Shown: positions 23,740 to 36,500 of the stretch, piece after piece | Numbering within the stretch: the first letter of the stretch is position 1 | Layout: each line of letters begins with the position of its first letter | Source: Ancylostoma caninum | Taxonomy: Eukaryota; Nematoda; Chromadorea; Rhabditida; Ancylostomatidae | Assembly (NCBI GenBank): GCA_037903475.1 | Contig: JBAJFG010000186.1 | Coordinates: 496,001 to 560,000 of the forward strand | Direction of reading: 5' to 3' | DNA: 64,000 nt | Position numbers and translations under genes: made by a program | Notes under the pieces: model-generated | What the model was told of the DNA's origin: nothing | Databases searched by the model: none | The model's input: the letters and a program-made list of their open reading frames with translations, nothing else

Positions 23740-24965
23740 TGGCAAAAATAGCGAAAAATCAATAAAATCGATAAATCGATAGTGCTGTACAAAACGGTTG
23801 TCATATTCGTGTTCAGCGTATTGACATACCCCAGTGACATGTCTTCGCCGCGCCCGGGGCAAAATTAGCGAAAAATCAATAAAATCGAGAAATCAATAGT
23901 GCTGTACAAAACGGTTGTCATATTCGTGTTCAGCGTATTGCATACCCCAGTAGCATGTCTTCGCCGCCCCGGGGCAAAATTAGCGAAAAATCAATAAAAT
24001 CGAGAAATCAATAGTGCTGTACAAAACGGTTGTCATATTTGTGTTCAGCGTATTGACGTACCCCAGTGACATGTCTTCGCCGCGCAGGGGCAAAATTAGC
24101 AAAAAATCAGTAAAATCGATAAATCAATAGTGCTGTACAGAACGGTTGTCATATTCGTGTTCAGCGTGCTGACATACCCCAGTGGCATGTCTTCGCCGCG
24201 CCCGGGGCAAAATTAGCGAAAAATCAATAAAATCGAGAAATCAATAGTGCTGTACAAAACGGTTGTCATATTCGTGTTCAGCGTATTGACATACCCCAAT
24301 AGCCATGTCTTCACCGTCCCCGGGGCAAAATTAGCAAAAAATCAATAAAATCGATAAATCGATAGTGCTGTAGAAAACGGTTATCATATTCGTGTTCAGC
24401 GTATTGCATACCCCAATAGCCATGTCTTCACCGTCCCCGGAGCAAAATTAGCGAAAAATCAATAAAATCGATAAATCGATAGTGCCGTACGAAACGGTTG
24501 TCATATTCGTCTTCAGCGTATTGACATACCCCAATAGCCATGTCTTCACCGTCACTGGGGCAAAACAAGCGAAAAATCAATAAAATCGATAAATCGATAG
24601 TGCCGTACGAAACGGTTGTCATATTCGTCTTCAGCGTATTGACATACCCCAATAGCCATGTCTTCACCGTCACTGGGGCAAAACAAGCGAAAAATCAATA
24701 AAATCGATAAATCGATAGTGCCGTACGAAACGGTTGTCATATTCGTCTTCAGCGTATTGACATACCCCAATAGCCATGTCTTCACCGTCACTGGGGCAAA
24801 ATAAGCGAATAATCAATAAAATCGATAAATCGATAGTGCCGTACGAAACGGTTGTCATATTCGTGTTCAGCGTACTGACATACCCCAGTAGACGTGTCTT
24901 CGCCACGCCTGGGGCAAAAATAGCGAAATATCAATAAAATCGATGTAATCGATAAACTAATCGAT
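23740..24965. repeat. Minisatellite, about 118-bp unit, 10-11 copies
   Basis: Units start GCAAAATTAGCGAAAAATCA and include ACGGTTGTCATATTCGTGTT and GACATACCCCAGTGACATGT. Units 24557-24674 and 24675-24792 look identical and the one before differs at two positions, while the outer units are more diverged. It begins about 265 bases after the preceding minisatellite. Confidence 0.92.
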
Positions 24966-26452
24966 AATCCCAGGTGCAAAGTAGCCTAAAACCTACGCCG
25001 GCCCTTAGGGAGGTGTCACCCTATAACAAGGAAGATAAAGATCTAGGAAGAAAAAAGCGGACAATATGGAAATTTAGGCCAGGGGCCCCTTTTTTAAAGT
25101 ACTCATCACAACACTGCGTATCGACAATGCGCTGGGAGTCGACGCGCAGTAACAGACGCGTTCTCGGGAATTAGCGACCAAATCTTTTAATATAGTAGGA
25201 TCTTTTAATATAGTAGGATTGCATGTTGTGTAGAATTTGTATGTTGTGTAGAATTCATCTTGTGATTATATGTGAACTGGGCCTATGCGGTAGCGGAGTA
25301 GCTTCGCATAGTTCAAACGGTGACTGGTGTAGTTCTGTTTACACAGGGAGCAAGGTTCGCTGAAAACATCCATTCGCGCTATCACAACTCGTGTCGCGCT
25401 CGTATCAACCCAGGTGGCAGAAACCGCTTGTAGGAAGGGCGTATTGATTGCCTCCGAATATCTTTTTTTTTCGTTTGCCTACTCTGACGTGACCCCTCAA
25501 GATTTAGGTTTGGTTGTCACTTAAAACATTTCTGCTGCACGCGCTGTTCTTACCAAATTTGTCCTGAGTTCTTCAGTGTTGCACCATCTTCACAGTTCAT
25601 TATTTTTCCGGCAACCTAATATAATATTGTAATTGATGGGAAATGAAGCGTTTGATTCATCAAAGCACTTGGAATCGTCATCGTCATTCATCTTTATATA
25701 ATTATGGTAGTATAAAATGGTAATCAATTTTAGCTTTCACGTTAATTTTTTGAAATGTGGACTCTAGAGATTGACTTTTGAATCTGCTAAATTCTATTGA
25801 CAAAATGGACAAGTGCCTCATATGTCAAGTATGACACACCGGCATCTTACACGCTGCTTCCCAGAACAAGTCGAAACGAACCCCGTGGAAAACTGAGTGG
25901 CAGAGCGCTGAGTTCTCTGAACCTGTCAGGAATTTATTTATTGTAATACATCAACAGAGTACTTTATGGAGGTGTGATTACTACGAATCGTAGCTACAAC
26001 GCTATTATGAGTAAAACTACACGCAATCACCACAAAATTAGATGCTAGAAGCATAGAAGGAGCACACAGGGCAATGCATGTGGTGGTCATTGACCTACAT
26101 AATGGACTTAGTAGGCATCGAGCGTATTCAGGGGAACTTAGTTTCAGCGTCCGGAACGATGCGATGCGATCGATAGATTGATTTTGCGGTTCATACTAGA
26201 TGTGATGTGTCCATTGATAGCCATAGTTTCCGCTCTCGCGTACTTCTAAAGGATTCCTTTTGAAAGGTGGCCAACGCGACATGCATATTCTGAATGAAAA
26301 TGCCCCAGAGCCGAGTCAAAGCTGCGAACGTGTGCTTCTAACTTCTGCGTCTGAGAAACGTCAGAGCTGCGACTGGGTCTACCCATTATGAAATAGACTG
26401 GTGCTTGCCGAACACACTCATCTAATATGAACAGTACTGTAAATCACTGTAA
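24966..26452. other. Non-genic spacer
   Basis: Nothing gene-like seen. It contains a 20-bp tandem duplication (TCTTTTAATATAGTAGGA, about 25182-25220) and a duplicated TGTTGTGTAGAATT (about 25224-25252). Confidence 0.4.
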
Positions 26453-26540
26453 ATCACCTATGCATTATCATACGTGGCGAAACGTGGCTAAGCTGACGCG
26501 CGGTTCAGCATGAGGCAAGGATTTTTGAGAAAGACTGTAG
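26453..26540 (+). repeat. 88-bp dispersed repeat, copy 1
   Basis: From ATCACCTATGCATTATCATA to GAAAGACTGTAG this is repeated in the same orientation at 38213-38300, with about seven differences. It is probably a fragment of a dispersed element whose ends I cannot place. Confidence 0.75.
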
Positions 26541-26890
26541 GTGGAGGATCATGTTTAAATTTTGGCTGCGGATGCGCACTATACGAACTATTATCCCCCC
26601 CCCCCCCCCCAAACGGCATCCTTCGTATTTGAGAAACCCTTTTCGTTTTTGAGAAAAAAACGTAAAACATGGTCCGGCAGTTCCTTAAAGTGATTAGTTT
26701 TTCGAGGATTTCAGCTTGGATTTGAAATAAATTCCACCAAAATGTTCACGAACACATTCTTACCAGAAATTTCATTCTTAGACTTCTGAAGAAGCTATTG
26801 ATATCACTCTTCTAGTACTTAATTTTTTTTTGTCCTGAAAGAGCCTAATGGGTACTGTTTTTAGTAACCCGTTTCCGCGTCCGAATGGAC
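26541..26890. other. Spacer with poly-C run
   Basis: A run of about 16 C residues near 26586-26602; otherwise AT-rich and non-genic. Confidence 0.5.
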
Positions 26891-27472
26891 TTAAAGGCAG
26901 TGTCTCAGCTCAGGTTCGATTACGAGCATTGGGTATGAGAAGAATCTAGGGAAGGTGCTGATTACAAAGGTGTAGGAATCCCTACTGAAAAGTGCAAAAA
27001 ACCCTCTTCTTTAACGGTATCATTTTGGAGCAAACTTCCAGCCGCCGCATCGAAAGCTCGTCCACACGGCGACGCGCCGCTATCGATCGGCGCCACTCCA
27101 TGCCACTCCACGCCGGCATGCGGCTCCTTTCATTCGACCTCTCATGCGTGCAGCTGTGTGACATCCTCGAATTCTCGTCAACGTGGTCCAAGCGTCCGAC
27201 CGTGCTAGTACTCTCAATCATAACCTTGACGCTTGCGAAGCATTGTACGGTACTATTGTACTTCAGCGGCCCCACTATCGACCTAAAACTCGAAGTTCTC
27301 CGAAAACTTATACAGGGGTAATTCGAGGTGCTGACCACGAACATCATGTTCATTATCATTCACAGTATTTTTATAGTATCGACTTCACTGATTTTATCGA
27401 TTTTTCCTAGGCATTGACCTCCTCTTGGATCTCTCTGAAAATTTGCATACGGGGGGTTTTTGAAGGTGCTGG

Positions 27473-27660
27473 TATAGTCTGTCCGAAACGGCGAGTCCGC
27501 CCACGCACGCGGGGATCGAGAAGCTGCCACGCTTGCCAGCGCTCCACGTCATCATCCTTGGTCTGCGTATCACGTTTCATCTTTATCTTCATGGTATCGA
27601 CCAATGGTTTGGCTGTGACGTGGACGACGTGGCAGCCAACAGCATCCGCCTCTCGATCAG
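27473..27660. mobile_element. MITE of the GTCTGTCCGAAAC family (copy 3, truncated)
   Basis: The left end TATAGTCTGTCCGAAACGGC and the interior are present, but the sequence leaves the family at CTCTCGATC, before the right terminal repeat. Confidence 0.8.
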
Positions 27661-28577
27661 GGGTGTGTGGAATTTTCTGTTTTCCGTTTTACGCTTTCCG
27701 TTTTCCGCCCATTTTTGACCTTCCGTTTTACGTTTTACGTTTTACGGGTTTTTGGCCCGGAAAACGGAAAATCCCGGAAAACGATGGAGTGAGAGGGATC
27801 GTTGTTTTCGGTTACTTCCCTATCCTGAAGAGGGTTCTCGTGTTTCGATGCACAGTGTACATGAGTTCACAACAATGGCGCAGAAATTGACGTCTAACCT
27901 CCACAAAGTTCGAACTATTTTGTTTGTTTTTTTTTGTCTCAGCTGCAGGGTAAATGTCCCATCGCGGTTCTTCTGGTATTCATCGCAGTTCCAAATATGT
28001 CATACAAATGCCCTGCTCTCCTCAATATTCTCAAAAAAAGAAAAAAAAGGTTACACAGAAGTGAGGAGTGGACTCATACAAAATTTCCATGAAACTAACC
28101 TGCCATGGTGAGGGCATCAAGCATTCTTGCGAATCAACGCATGATGTCGGCTTTCTTTCAACTTGACAAAAGAATAAGGCAACACCGTAATTGTCACCGT
28201 TTTAATTGATCCCCAGCTTCACAGTAGCGCCGCTGACGCTTGATGTCTTGCGCAGTGTTGGGGCTGCTTGTGTTTCACGTTCTCCACACGCTGTTCTTCT
28301 CCTGCTTCCACCTTCGCTGACTCGCCCCAACAGGATCCGTTGTGGATAAAGTGATCCTTTTCGGATCCTAAGCGTATTAATTACCATAGTTACCTTTTTG
28401 TCTGAATTTCTGCAGAATATGTCACTAAAGCAAAGAAGTCGCACTTAATATGTTTAGATCTGGTAGCTTGTTTACTATTGATCGGGAATTAAAAAGTACA
28501 AAACGATTTTTTACATTGCTTTCGCATAGATAGGAAAACTCGAACGAAGTATTGACTGCGGTGCTGTAGCACGTATC
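27661..28577. other. Non-genic stretch with CGTTTTAC microrepeats
   Basis: Near 27676-27790 there are repeated CCGTTTTACG/TTTTCCG words on one side and GGAAAACGG on the other, able to pair. The rest shows no supported gene. Confidence 0.45.
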
Positions 28578-29594
28578 CTAGCGTCCAGATGGGGAGTGTT
28601 GTCGAGGGGATGGGCTAGGGCTGCTGCGTAGAAGATCGTGCTGCGGTGATTTCAGACCCTCTGCGTGTTGTGACCAGAGCATTCGAGGATCTGAGCTGGT
28701 TATAGAATTGCATGTTGCATAGCTCATACGCCTTGGATTTGCGTTATCGTTCTGCGTCTCGTTACTGCGGGGGAGAGCACGTGGATTCTTTAGCTTGTGG
28801 ATCGATAGATCCCTCACCACATACGCAAGTCTACCCTCTTGCTGGTTTAACAATCCCGCTTTCTTACGTAGGGCGCGATCGTACTCTAATTCTTCTTTGG
28901 TGTAATCTTTGCGCGCATATGAGTGAATGCAGTGCTTCGTTAGTGATAGTCTTCCCATTCTCATATGTGCTAGCAACTTATCCCTTAACTCTTGCGTCCT
29001 GAGCGTGATCTTTATTATGCGCGGTCTACGATTGTGAGAACTGCTGCGGATTTCTGGGTAGCGATGAACTTCCACTTTTCGACACTGCCACTCACTCAAG
29101 AGATCACTGTCTCCAGAAGAGTCTATGATCTCTTTGACAGCCTCCCTGTCAAATTTGGAAGTGGCCGAATCATCTGATTGTTCATCAATACCTACCCAGG
29201 CAATCCGGCACGCCTTTTCGTCGATAGTTCTTGTGTCTGCTCTGAACTTGACTAACGCACTATAGAGTGCAGAGCCGTTATTGTCAGAACAGTTGCAAGG
29301 GTAAGGGCGGTCCTCTAGCGCCTTAAGCCTACTTATAATGGCATTCTGAGTTTCTTGAATATTCAGCAAAACATCCAAAAATTTATCAAATCTGGAAAAA
29401 TAGCCATCCCACCGGGTTAAGATTTGTTCCAACCATGCAGGCGCTTCCTCCGAGGCTTTGCTGACGTTCTTCTTGGGAGGCATGATGCGAATAGAGTAGG
29501 CAATCAGAAGAAGAGTACGAGTACACCGCCGCACACGGGAAGAGATCAGGAGCGACAGCCTGCGGGCGGGCGTAGAGACACAGGGGGCTGGCAT
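28578..29594 (-). CDS. ORF1-like protein of a non-LTR retrotransposon (probable)
   Basis: One uninterrupted minus-strand frame of 338 codons. The likely start is the internal ATG at 29483 (MPPKKNVSK), giving about 301 residues, because the 37 upstream residues look like read-through. After a short basic N-terminus there is an amphipathic stretch (WLEQILTRWDGYFSRFDKFL) and then a central region with RPRIIKITLRTQELRDKLLA and YARKDYTKEELEYDRALRKK. That spacing is reminiscent of the RNA-recognition and C-terminal parts of L1-type ORF1 proteins. Pro/Ser-rich sequence ends the protein. No reverse transcriptase lies nearby. It sits inside the left arm of the TTAA foldback and is probably transposon cargo or an independent insertion. 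Family assignment is from pattern only. Confidence 0.5.
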   Translation of the reverse strand: MPAPCVSTPARRLSLLISSRVRRCTRTLLLIAYSIRIMPPKKNVSKASEEAPAWLEQILTRWDGYFSRFDKFLDVLLNIQETQNAIISRLKALEDRPYPCNCSDNNGSALYSALVKFRADTRTIDEKACRIAWVGIDEQSDDSATSKFDREAVKEIIDSSGDSDLLSEWQCRKVEVHRYPEIRSSSHNRRPRIIKITLRTQELRDKLLAHMRMGRLSLTKHCIHSYARKDYTKEELEYDRALRKKAGLLNQQEGRLAYVVRDLSIHKLKNPRALPRSNETQNDNANPRRMSYATCNSITSSDPRMLWSQHAEGLKSPQHDLLRSSPSPSPRQHSPSGR

Positions 29595-29635
29595 CTTGCC
29601 AGATCCGCTCCTAATGGATCTCCGATGAGATTCTT

Positions 29636-29880
29636 CTTACTCCTGGGCCATTTTTGGTCGGATTTTCGCCAGTTTCGACGGATTATTTGCTACTTCTCCT
29701 ACGAAGACCTTGTGAAGAGCCACCCTAAGACGCTTATTCCCTAAATTCACTGTACTGAGTCTATTCGTTTCTACTTTAGTGCTCACACTTACTAGTGTTA
29801 GTTTTGTTTCGTCATCCACTTCGCATTATCAGTGCAATTTGCGTTTAATATGAGACGCAATTTCTTTACTGATGATGGAG
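29636..29880 (+). repeat. Inner part of the foldback left arm
   Basis: Shares TTTTTGGTCGGATTTTCG and TTGTGAAGAGCCACCCT, and further in TTCGCATTATCAGTG, with the inverted 30610-30860. This is how the interruption of the left arm is recognised. Confidence 0.65.
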
Positions 29881-30609
29881 TGGGTAACGACTTCTCAGAT
29901 TAAATTGTGTAGTTGCAACATGGTTGCATGGTTTAAATTTCTCCAAAGAAAAAAAAAAGCAGGATGAGGAACGTGTGTTAGTGGTCAAACTGAATTCCAA
30001 TGTAGGCCGAACATTCCTATTCATTTGATTCTAAGTGAATGGCAACATTATTTTTGTTACTTTCTTTCAAGTTATAAAGTAAAAGGGAATGATCAAAACG
30101 TTCTAATGAAACTACTTATTATTTGGGTTTGGAATCGAGAAATAGAACGAATTTTCTCCCTTGCACATTCGACTCAAGTTTCTGTACCAATCAGCTTTGA
30201 ATTTTATGTGTCTGTGTTTCGTGGAACTCTGAAACTCTATCAATGGCCGGAAAGAGCTTTAAGATTCCTCAAAAATATACTGAGCATTGATTCAATATTT
30301 ATGCTCCTAAAACGAGGGCTTCTCTAGGAAGTCATTTAACTCATGAGGTTTTAGTTAGAAAAAACCTAACATGAGGTCTAAGCATTTCCAAGCAAGTTCA
30401 CTTAAATAATCAACAACAATCAAAGTGCAACGCTATTCAAATTTCGCAACGAAAAACGAAACTTTGCAGTGTCTTTGGACAAATGGTGATTTGATGTCCA
30501 TCAATCAGTACGATTCTTGAGATTCTGCACAGCATAGCGGCTAGGATACTCATCCCTTGGTAAAACAAGTGATTATTTGCTGTGGTAAACAACAACAAAG
30601 TGATCATCA

Positions 30610-30860
30610 TCCACTTCAATCATCAGCAGTGTAATAGCGTTTCATATTAAACGTCAATTACACTGATAATGCGAAGCAGATAACGAAGTGAGACAAGCAC
30701 ATTTGAATGCGTGTGTTTAATTTAAAAAAAAAACCTTAGTAGAATGAATACAGGGAACACGCGCCTCAGGGTGGCTCTTCACAACGTCTTCATAGGAGTA
30801 GTAGCGAAAAATCGGTCGAAACTGACGAAAATCCGACCAAAAACGGCCCAGAATAGGTAG
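30610..30860 (-). repeat. Inner part of the foldback right arm
   Basis: Inverted match to 29636-29880, continuous with the right arm that ends at 31406. Confidence 0.65.
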
Positions 30861-31706
30861 AATAGCGGCGATAGCATGGATTTGGAAGTGTGCCAGCAAT
30901 TTGTATAAGGTCATCTTCGGTTTCGCATATGCGTCGCGAGGTCATGATCATTAGATCGCGGACATGCCAGACCCGTGGGTAGAGCGCAGACATGGCAGAG
31001 TTTTGCCGAATTCGTCCGAGCCACGCCCCTTTTTGTCGACACATGCTATACATCCCAAATGTTTTGCAAGCGCCAAGGTTATGGTCGAGAGTGGTAGCAC
31101 GGTAGGACGCTTGGACCAAGTCGACGAGAATGGGAGGATGTTACAAAGCTGCACGCATGAGAGGTCGAGTGCAACGAGCCGCATGCCGGCGCGGAGTGGC
31201 TTGGAGTGGCGCCGATCGATAGCGGCGCGTCGCCGTGTGGACGAGCTTTCGATGCGGCGGCTGGAAGTTTGCTCCAAAATGAAACCGTTAAAGAAGGGGG
31301 TTTTTGCACTTTTGAGTCGGGATTCCTACATTTTTGTAATCAGCACATCCCCGAGATTCTTCTCATACCCAATGCTCGAAATCGAACCTGAGCTGAGACA
31401 CTGCCTTTAAGTCCGCATGTTGACTCGCCATATTTCTGTAGAAACAATTTTTTCCCATATTTTATTACATAGTTTCATAATTAGTACAGTCTATTAGCTC
31501 ACAGAGGGCGCCCAACTACGACCTCATCATTTTTCGGCTAACTGATCTATTTTTTGCACTTCTTTGATATGCATATGGTGTGGTTCCTTCCATTCTTATG
31601 TTTCCCTACTGCCATTCGCTAAAATATCCTTCCAGACGCATTCTGTGGGCAAAGTCATAATTGCAGACAAAGTCGGATCAGGCGCCTTCTGTGAGCTAAC
31701 AGACCA

Positions 31707-31943
31707 TATAGTCTGTCCGAAACGACGACTTCGCCCACGCACGCGGGGATCGAGAAGCGGCGCGGCTGGAACGGATGCTGTTGGCTGCCACGTCGTCCAC
31801 GTCACAGCCAAATCATTGGTCAGTACCATGAAGATAACGATGAAACGTGATACGCAGATCAGGGATGATGACGTGGAGCGCTGGCAACGTGGCAGCTTCT
31901 CGATCCCCGGGTGCGTGGGCGTACTCGTTTCGGACAGACTATA
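31707..31943. mobile_element. MITE of the GTCTGTCCGAAAC family (copy 4)
   Basis: Full-length 237-bp copy with TATA at both ends and both terminal repeats. It is the best copy for defining the family. It lies 300 bp outside the TTAA foldback. Confidence 0.88.
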
Positions 31944-32162
31944 CCTAAATATTACGCGCTTAGTAATAGTACATACTCATTGAAACTGCTGTATTGGAGT
32001 GAGACCTCCATTGTGCATTTTACTTGGGGATATTCGACTATTTAAAATACATTTGAATTCGTCAATGATTCAAAAACCAAGAAATTTCGACTATCTTATA
32101 TATTAATAATTTCTAAAATATTCCACTTTTTCAATTGCTCGAATAATACACTTTATTGAACG

Positions 32163-32372
32163 TACAGTCTGTTCCCTGAAACGAACACTGCCACCCTCGC
32201 CCAAATCGAACAAAGCGGAGCGTGCGCGTTCAATTGGGACGCGAAGGGATTGATCAGGGCGCGAGGAGAGGCTGATCGGCTGTTGCAGCTTCGCGCCCCA
32301 ATTGAACGCGTACGCGCCGCTTTGTTCGATTGGGGCGAGGGTGGCAGTGTACGTTTCAGGGAACAGACTGTA
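32163..32372. mobile_element. Palindromic MITE with ACAGTCTGTTCCCTGAAACG ends
   Basis: A 210-bp palindrome with arms of about 75 bp (CACTGCCACCCTCGCC and its inverse GGCGAGGGTGGCAGTG) and TA at each end. Its outer ACAGTCTGT(T)CC recalls the GTCTGTCC ends of the family at 31707, but the remainder differs. Confidence 0.85.
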
Positions 32373-33516
32373 TAGTCTTTGTCACCACGGAACAAACGTC
32401 TGCAGCAGCACGGCCACGGCGGAGGCCGCCGCACAGCCGCGGCGCAACACCGCCGCGAGGCTGTTGCGGGCGGCGTGGCGGGCATTTTGCCAGCCTTGCC
32501 AGGCTGCTGATTTATCGATTACCTCATTGCTGCCGGATTTCCTCTGTTTTTTTTTTCGTTTTTTTTCTTAGAGTTTCAAATGTCTAGATTTTATTGCTAA
32601 CGACTTCACATTTCTAATATTATGAGTTTTATCTAAAGTTTTCGCTTTTATTCACAGTTTAAAAAAATTAGAAGATTTCTGCCTTAAATCTACTAAGTAT
32701 GAGATCACTGCGTGCTTTCAGTTAGTTTTATTCGTGAAAAATTTCATTTTTTTCACGAAAAGCCAGTTTTAGACAAAAATTGTGGAGCGGAAAATGGCGT
32801 TAGGCTCGAAAAGCAGCTATGAGCTAGTGGCAGCGGAAAATGGCGTTAGGCTCGAAAAGCAGCTATGAGCTAGTGGCGATCAATTAAATCGAAATAGAGC
32901 AATTTTCTAAGCAATTTTGCAATTACTAACTGCCTAACCAATTGCTAGCCGGACCTTCAGACGTTAGGTTGGGATTGGCCCGTCGGTGACCTGCCGGTGA
33001 CCAACCAGGCCGTAGCCAAAGGTTACGCGTTAATGAATCGCACCCCATGAGGAATCCGTCATGCTTGGGTACTTCCTAAATGAGAAACTCCTACTCACTT
33101 CCGTAATAATAGTTCCAATATTTTAATAAGTTCACTACTACTATTGTATTACCGTCTTGGCCTATAGTTTACGCTGCTACACAGGTGAAATTTAGGAACC
33201 GATGAGTATTCGCTATATCAAAGTTCAAAAATGATCGAGCGCCCACTGTATTAAAAACTTCCAACTAATACGCCGCATATGCGTTTTACGCTGGAAGCAT
33301 TAGATCTCCTGGAGATGGGCATGTTTTTTTTTGTCCAGGTTGCATGAACATACTATTCAGTTTAGAATTATTTGGCAACGATGTGTAGCTACAGTATGTC
33401 CATTATTCCAGTATCCAAAAGCTTCCTCTCTTGGGACAGTTTCCATTTATTTTCTTTTCTCTTATTCTGCATCACTTTATCGCTGTTTATGTGCTTTTTT
33501 AGTGTTTCAGTTATCG
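32373..33516. other. Spacer upstream of PEX19
   Basis: It holds a GC-rich patch at 32398-32480, a perfect 46-bp tandem duplication at 32787-32877 (unit begins GCGGAAAATGGCGTTAGG), and a hairpin TTCGTGAAAAA/TTTTTCACGAA near 32730-32760. No gene recognised. Confidence 0.5.
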
Positions 33517-33530
33517 TTTCCTATCTTTAG
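33517..33530 (+). promoter_or_regulatory. Splice acceptor adjoining the PEX19 start
   Basis: TTTCCTATCTTTAG ends immediately before ATG at 33531, and a second acceptor-like TGTTTCAG lies 20 bases upstream. This arrangement suits trans-splicing. Confidence 0.5.
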
Positions 33531-36500
33531 ATGACTGACAAGGGTGAAGGACCTTCAAAGAAAAATGTGCAAGATGCTGAGGGATTAAGTGAATTACTCG
33601 ACGACGCTCTCAAGGGATTCGCAGAGTAGGTCCTAAAAGAACCTTTTTTATTAGATGCTCTGATTTTCCCTTTCTTTCTTTTTAATTAATTAATTTATTT
33701 GCGTGCTCGGCATCTGTGACGCTTATTAATTCAATTTCTGATTTCATAAGGGAGAGAACAAAGTTCGTTTCTAAGGTTGTTGTACGGTGGCACGTGGTTC
33801 ATAACGTTACTGGCATTCCGTTCACATTTTGGAACATACGAAACCAATCCATTGAGACGGCGGGCGTTGCGATTGAGTCCTTTTGGAAGAAGGGGCATGG
33901 CCAGCAATGACTCGTGAGTAAACAGGTGCTATGCTTCTACTGCTGACAGCTACGCACACTCAGAAAGAAGGGTGGGACCACTGCAGGTTCCGATTGCTTG
34001 TCCACCGGCAAGGATTACGAGCATTTCGAATAAAATCCTTATTTGGATTGAAAAAAAAAGAATTTTTTCATTAGTGAAATCTTGGGTTCGGGGTTGTTTA
34101 GCAGCTGATCACAGAAATTTTCAGAAGATTCTACGAAGTCTCTCTCCAAGCTTAAATGGTCCTGAATCAAAGGCGTACTTTTTTCACTCGTCTTTTTTCG
34201 CCTATTAAAGTTTTCGAACGAACTATTCAAGTGACAGTTTTATCCAAAACTGCCCATAGCGTTAGTTCATCGCATTTAGTGAGCAGGAGCGGTCAAAACG
34301 CTCAACGGTCACAGCCTTTTCCGTGAGTCGGCGTAGCTGTCAGCAGCAGTAGCGTAAGGCGGCATTCAGAGTTGTGCCGCGCCGCGTCGCGCTGGTATAA
34401 TGAAGGATAGAGCGCGGCAACGCTGAGCAAGCTCGCGCGGCAAGTGCTGCGAGTAGGGGGGGGGGTTCCAAAGATTTTGCCGCGTGCGACCCCTTCGCGG
34501 CATTTTGCGAGCTCGCTCTGCGAGTCGGTGAATAGAATGGTCTCGGGTATTCGTTGCCGTCGGCAAACCCAACGTGACCTCCAGAGCGAGGAGTTTTCCG
34601 TGCGCGGGTCACTTCTCGCTGCACCTGGTGTCGCGCATCGGAAAATGTATGGAAGTCGCTCAACGCCTGCGGTTCAGATATGAGTCGTTATTGGTGCATT
34701 TTTACGTAAAGAGATTAGAGAGGCCTTCGGCAAGTCGTGCATGTTCAAGCTTGTTAGTCGCAGTGATTTTTAACTGCTTAACATGTTAGAAAGGGTTTCG
34801 GAAATGATGTGGGAGTACGTGGAGCTCATGTCTCCTATAAATGGCATACCGGCAATGAACGGCCTGTATATCCAGAGGGTGTAATTAGTCGTCTGGCTCC
34901 AGCCTGACGAATAGGTGTGACGAAGGTGTTCCTACATAGAAAATGTGGCTTTTGTACAGATTATTTCTATCCAGTACACAAGAAGTGTAATGCAGTCTTT
35001 CTCGCTCTCAAAATTCAATAATATCTTCTTTCATGATATCTGTCTCGTTAGAGAAGAAATCTTTCTCGAACCAGAGTTTTGGAAATACTGTACTCATTTC
35101 ATATGGAAACACTGAAAAGTTGTTCAAAAATAAGTTCCAGTACTTGATGAGAAGGGCGCTGCTTACCGGCGAGCCGCGCGATCCCACGCGATCAAAAAAA
35201 AAAACAGTGAGCCAGTGGTCGTCAATGGGTTAGGGGCCGGAAGAAACACTCCTTGACAACCAATAGGTGTCCATAGCTTTACCACACATGTTTTCCATTC
35301 ACTTTCTCTCTTTCTGGGTCAGTATGGTGACCAGAATTTAACAGTATATGACGAGTTTTTTTTTTATTGCACAGCTAAAATTCTCTATCACTATAACAAC
35401 CTTTTTTTTGTTTTTTTGAAGTCGACCACGAACCACCGATGATGAGCTGGACGAAATCATGGCTGAACAAGACCAGGCTGCAGCACAAAAAGCTGCTGGG
35501 GATTTTCAAGCCATGTTGCAACAAATGGTGAAAGTGCAGGAGGTATCTTTTGGCAGCTCAAGTAAACAAAAAGAAAGTGCGAATTTTCAAGTCGGTTTCG
35601 TTCTGTTTTAGTAATACTCATCTTAATCTTCCCTTAGGAGGCATTAAAACAAGCCGAGGATTCTGGTCAGCAAGTTGGTGAAAGTGAGAAAGAAGCAAAG
35701 GAGATGATTGAGGCGATGAAGGCTCTGATGGAAAGCAGTGGAAAGGTTTGATTCCTATACATATATTCATAGCATGTGGTATAGAATCACTAGTCGATCT
35801 CAGTTGAACTTAAAAGTGCAAGAAAATAATTGTGTTGGTGAATGGTGAGTTCCTCAAATTCGTCTGTGCGTATGCAGGCCTTCGAATTTTTGACATTTTG
35901 AACCACCTTCCATGCATTCCTTCCACTGCGTAAGTTTCTGACCTGTTTCCGTTTTTTTTTTTGAGAGTGATCTCTGTGTCTAAAACCAGCTTCTAGCTTG
36001 ATTGTTGTGATGAAATTTCGATCTCCTTGTGAGTCGATGCTGATTCTTCTCTACGTGAATTTAGTAAATTGCACGATAATACGGAATTTAGCCTGCCTAG
36101 TACACAAATGAGAAAGAGCATAGGGAGTGCAAAGACATTGCTAATATGTGCTCAGGCACTTTCACCGGGCAGGCCGGTCAGTATACACCGCGCAGGCCGT
36201 GACACCTTACGGGGCCCGCCCGATGTGACGGCCTAATTGGTGCAACTGCGCGGCCTGCCCGGTGTGAGCGCTCGGCCTGCCCGGAGATTGCAGACCGGCA
36301 CGCTTGGTAGCGTACTGGACTCATCGTGCTTATCCTCTTCACTATACATGGATGTTTCTTTACCCGAGAGAGAAGACAACAAATACAACGGACAACAAAA
36401 AAGGTTTATTACTGAACTTCACAAAAAGTTATCACACTGTAACATCGTACCATAAAGGAGCTCAACTAAGTATTGTTGGGAACAGTGGAACACAGATGAA

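Larger units (their letters stand above)
26891..31410. mobile_element. Large TTAA-flanked foldback, AGGCAG ends (copy 2)
   Basis: TTAA at 26891-26894 and 31407-31410 flank AGGCAGTGTCTCAGCTCAGG and its inverted copy. The arms (26895 to about 27270 and about 31045 to 31406) are long and close in sequence. The match resumes further inside, where 29636-29880 is inverted against 30610-30860. The left arm therefore appears to be interrupted by about 2.3 kb carrying a MITE and an ORF1-like gene. The end structure is that of the smaller TTAA elements at 9.0 and 50.7 kb. Confidence 0.75.
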
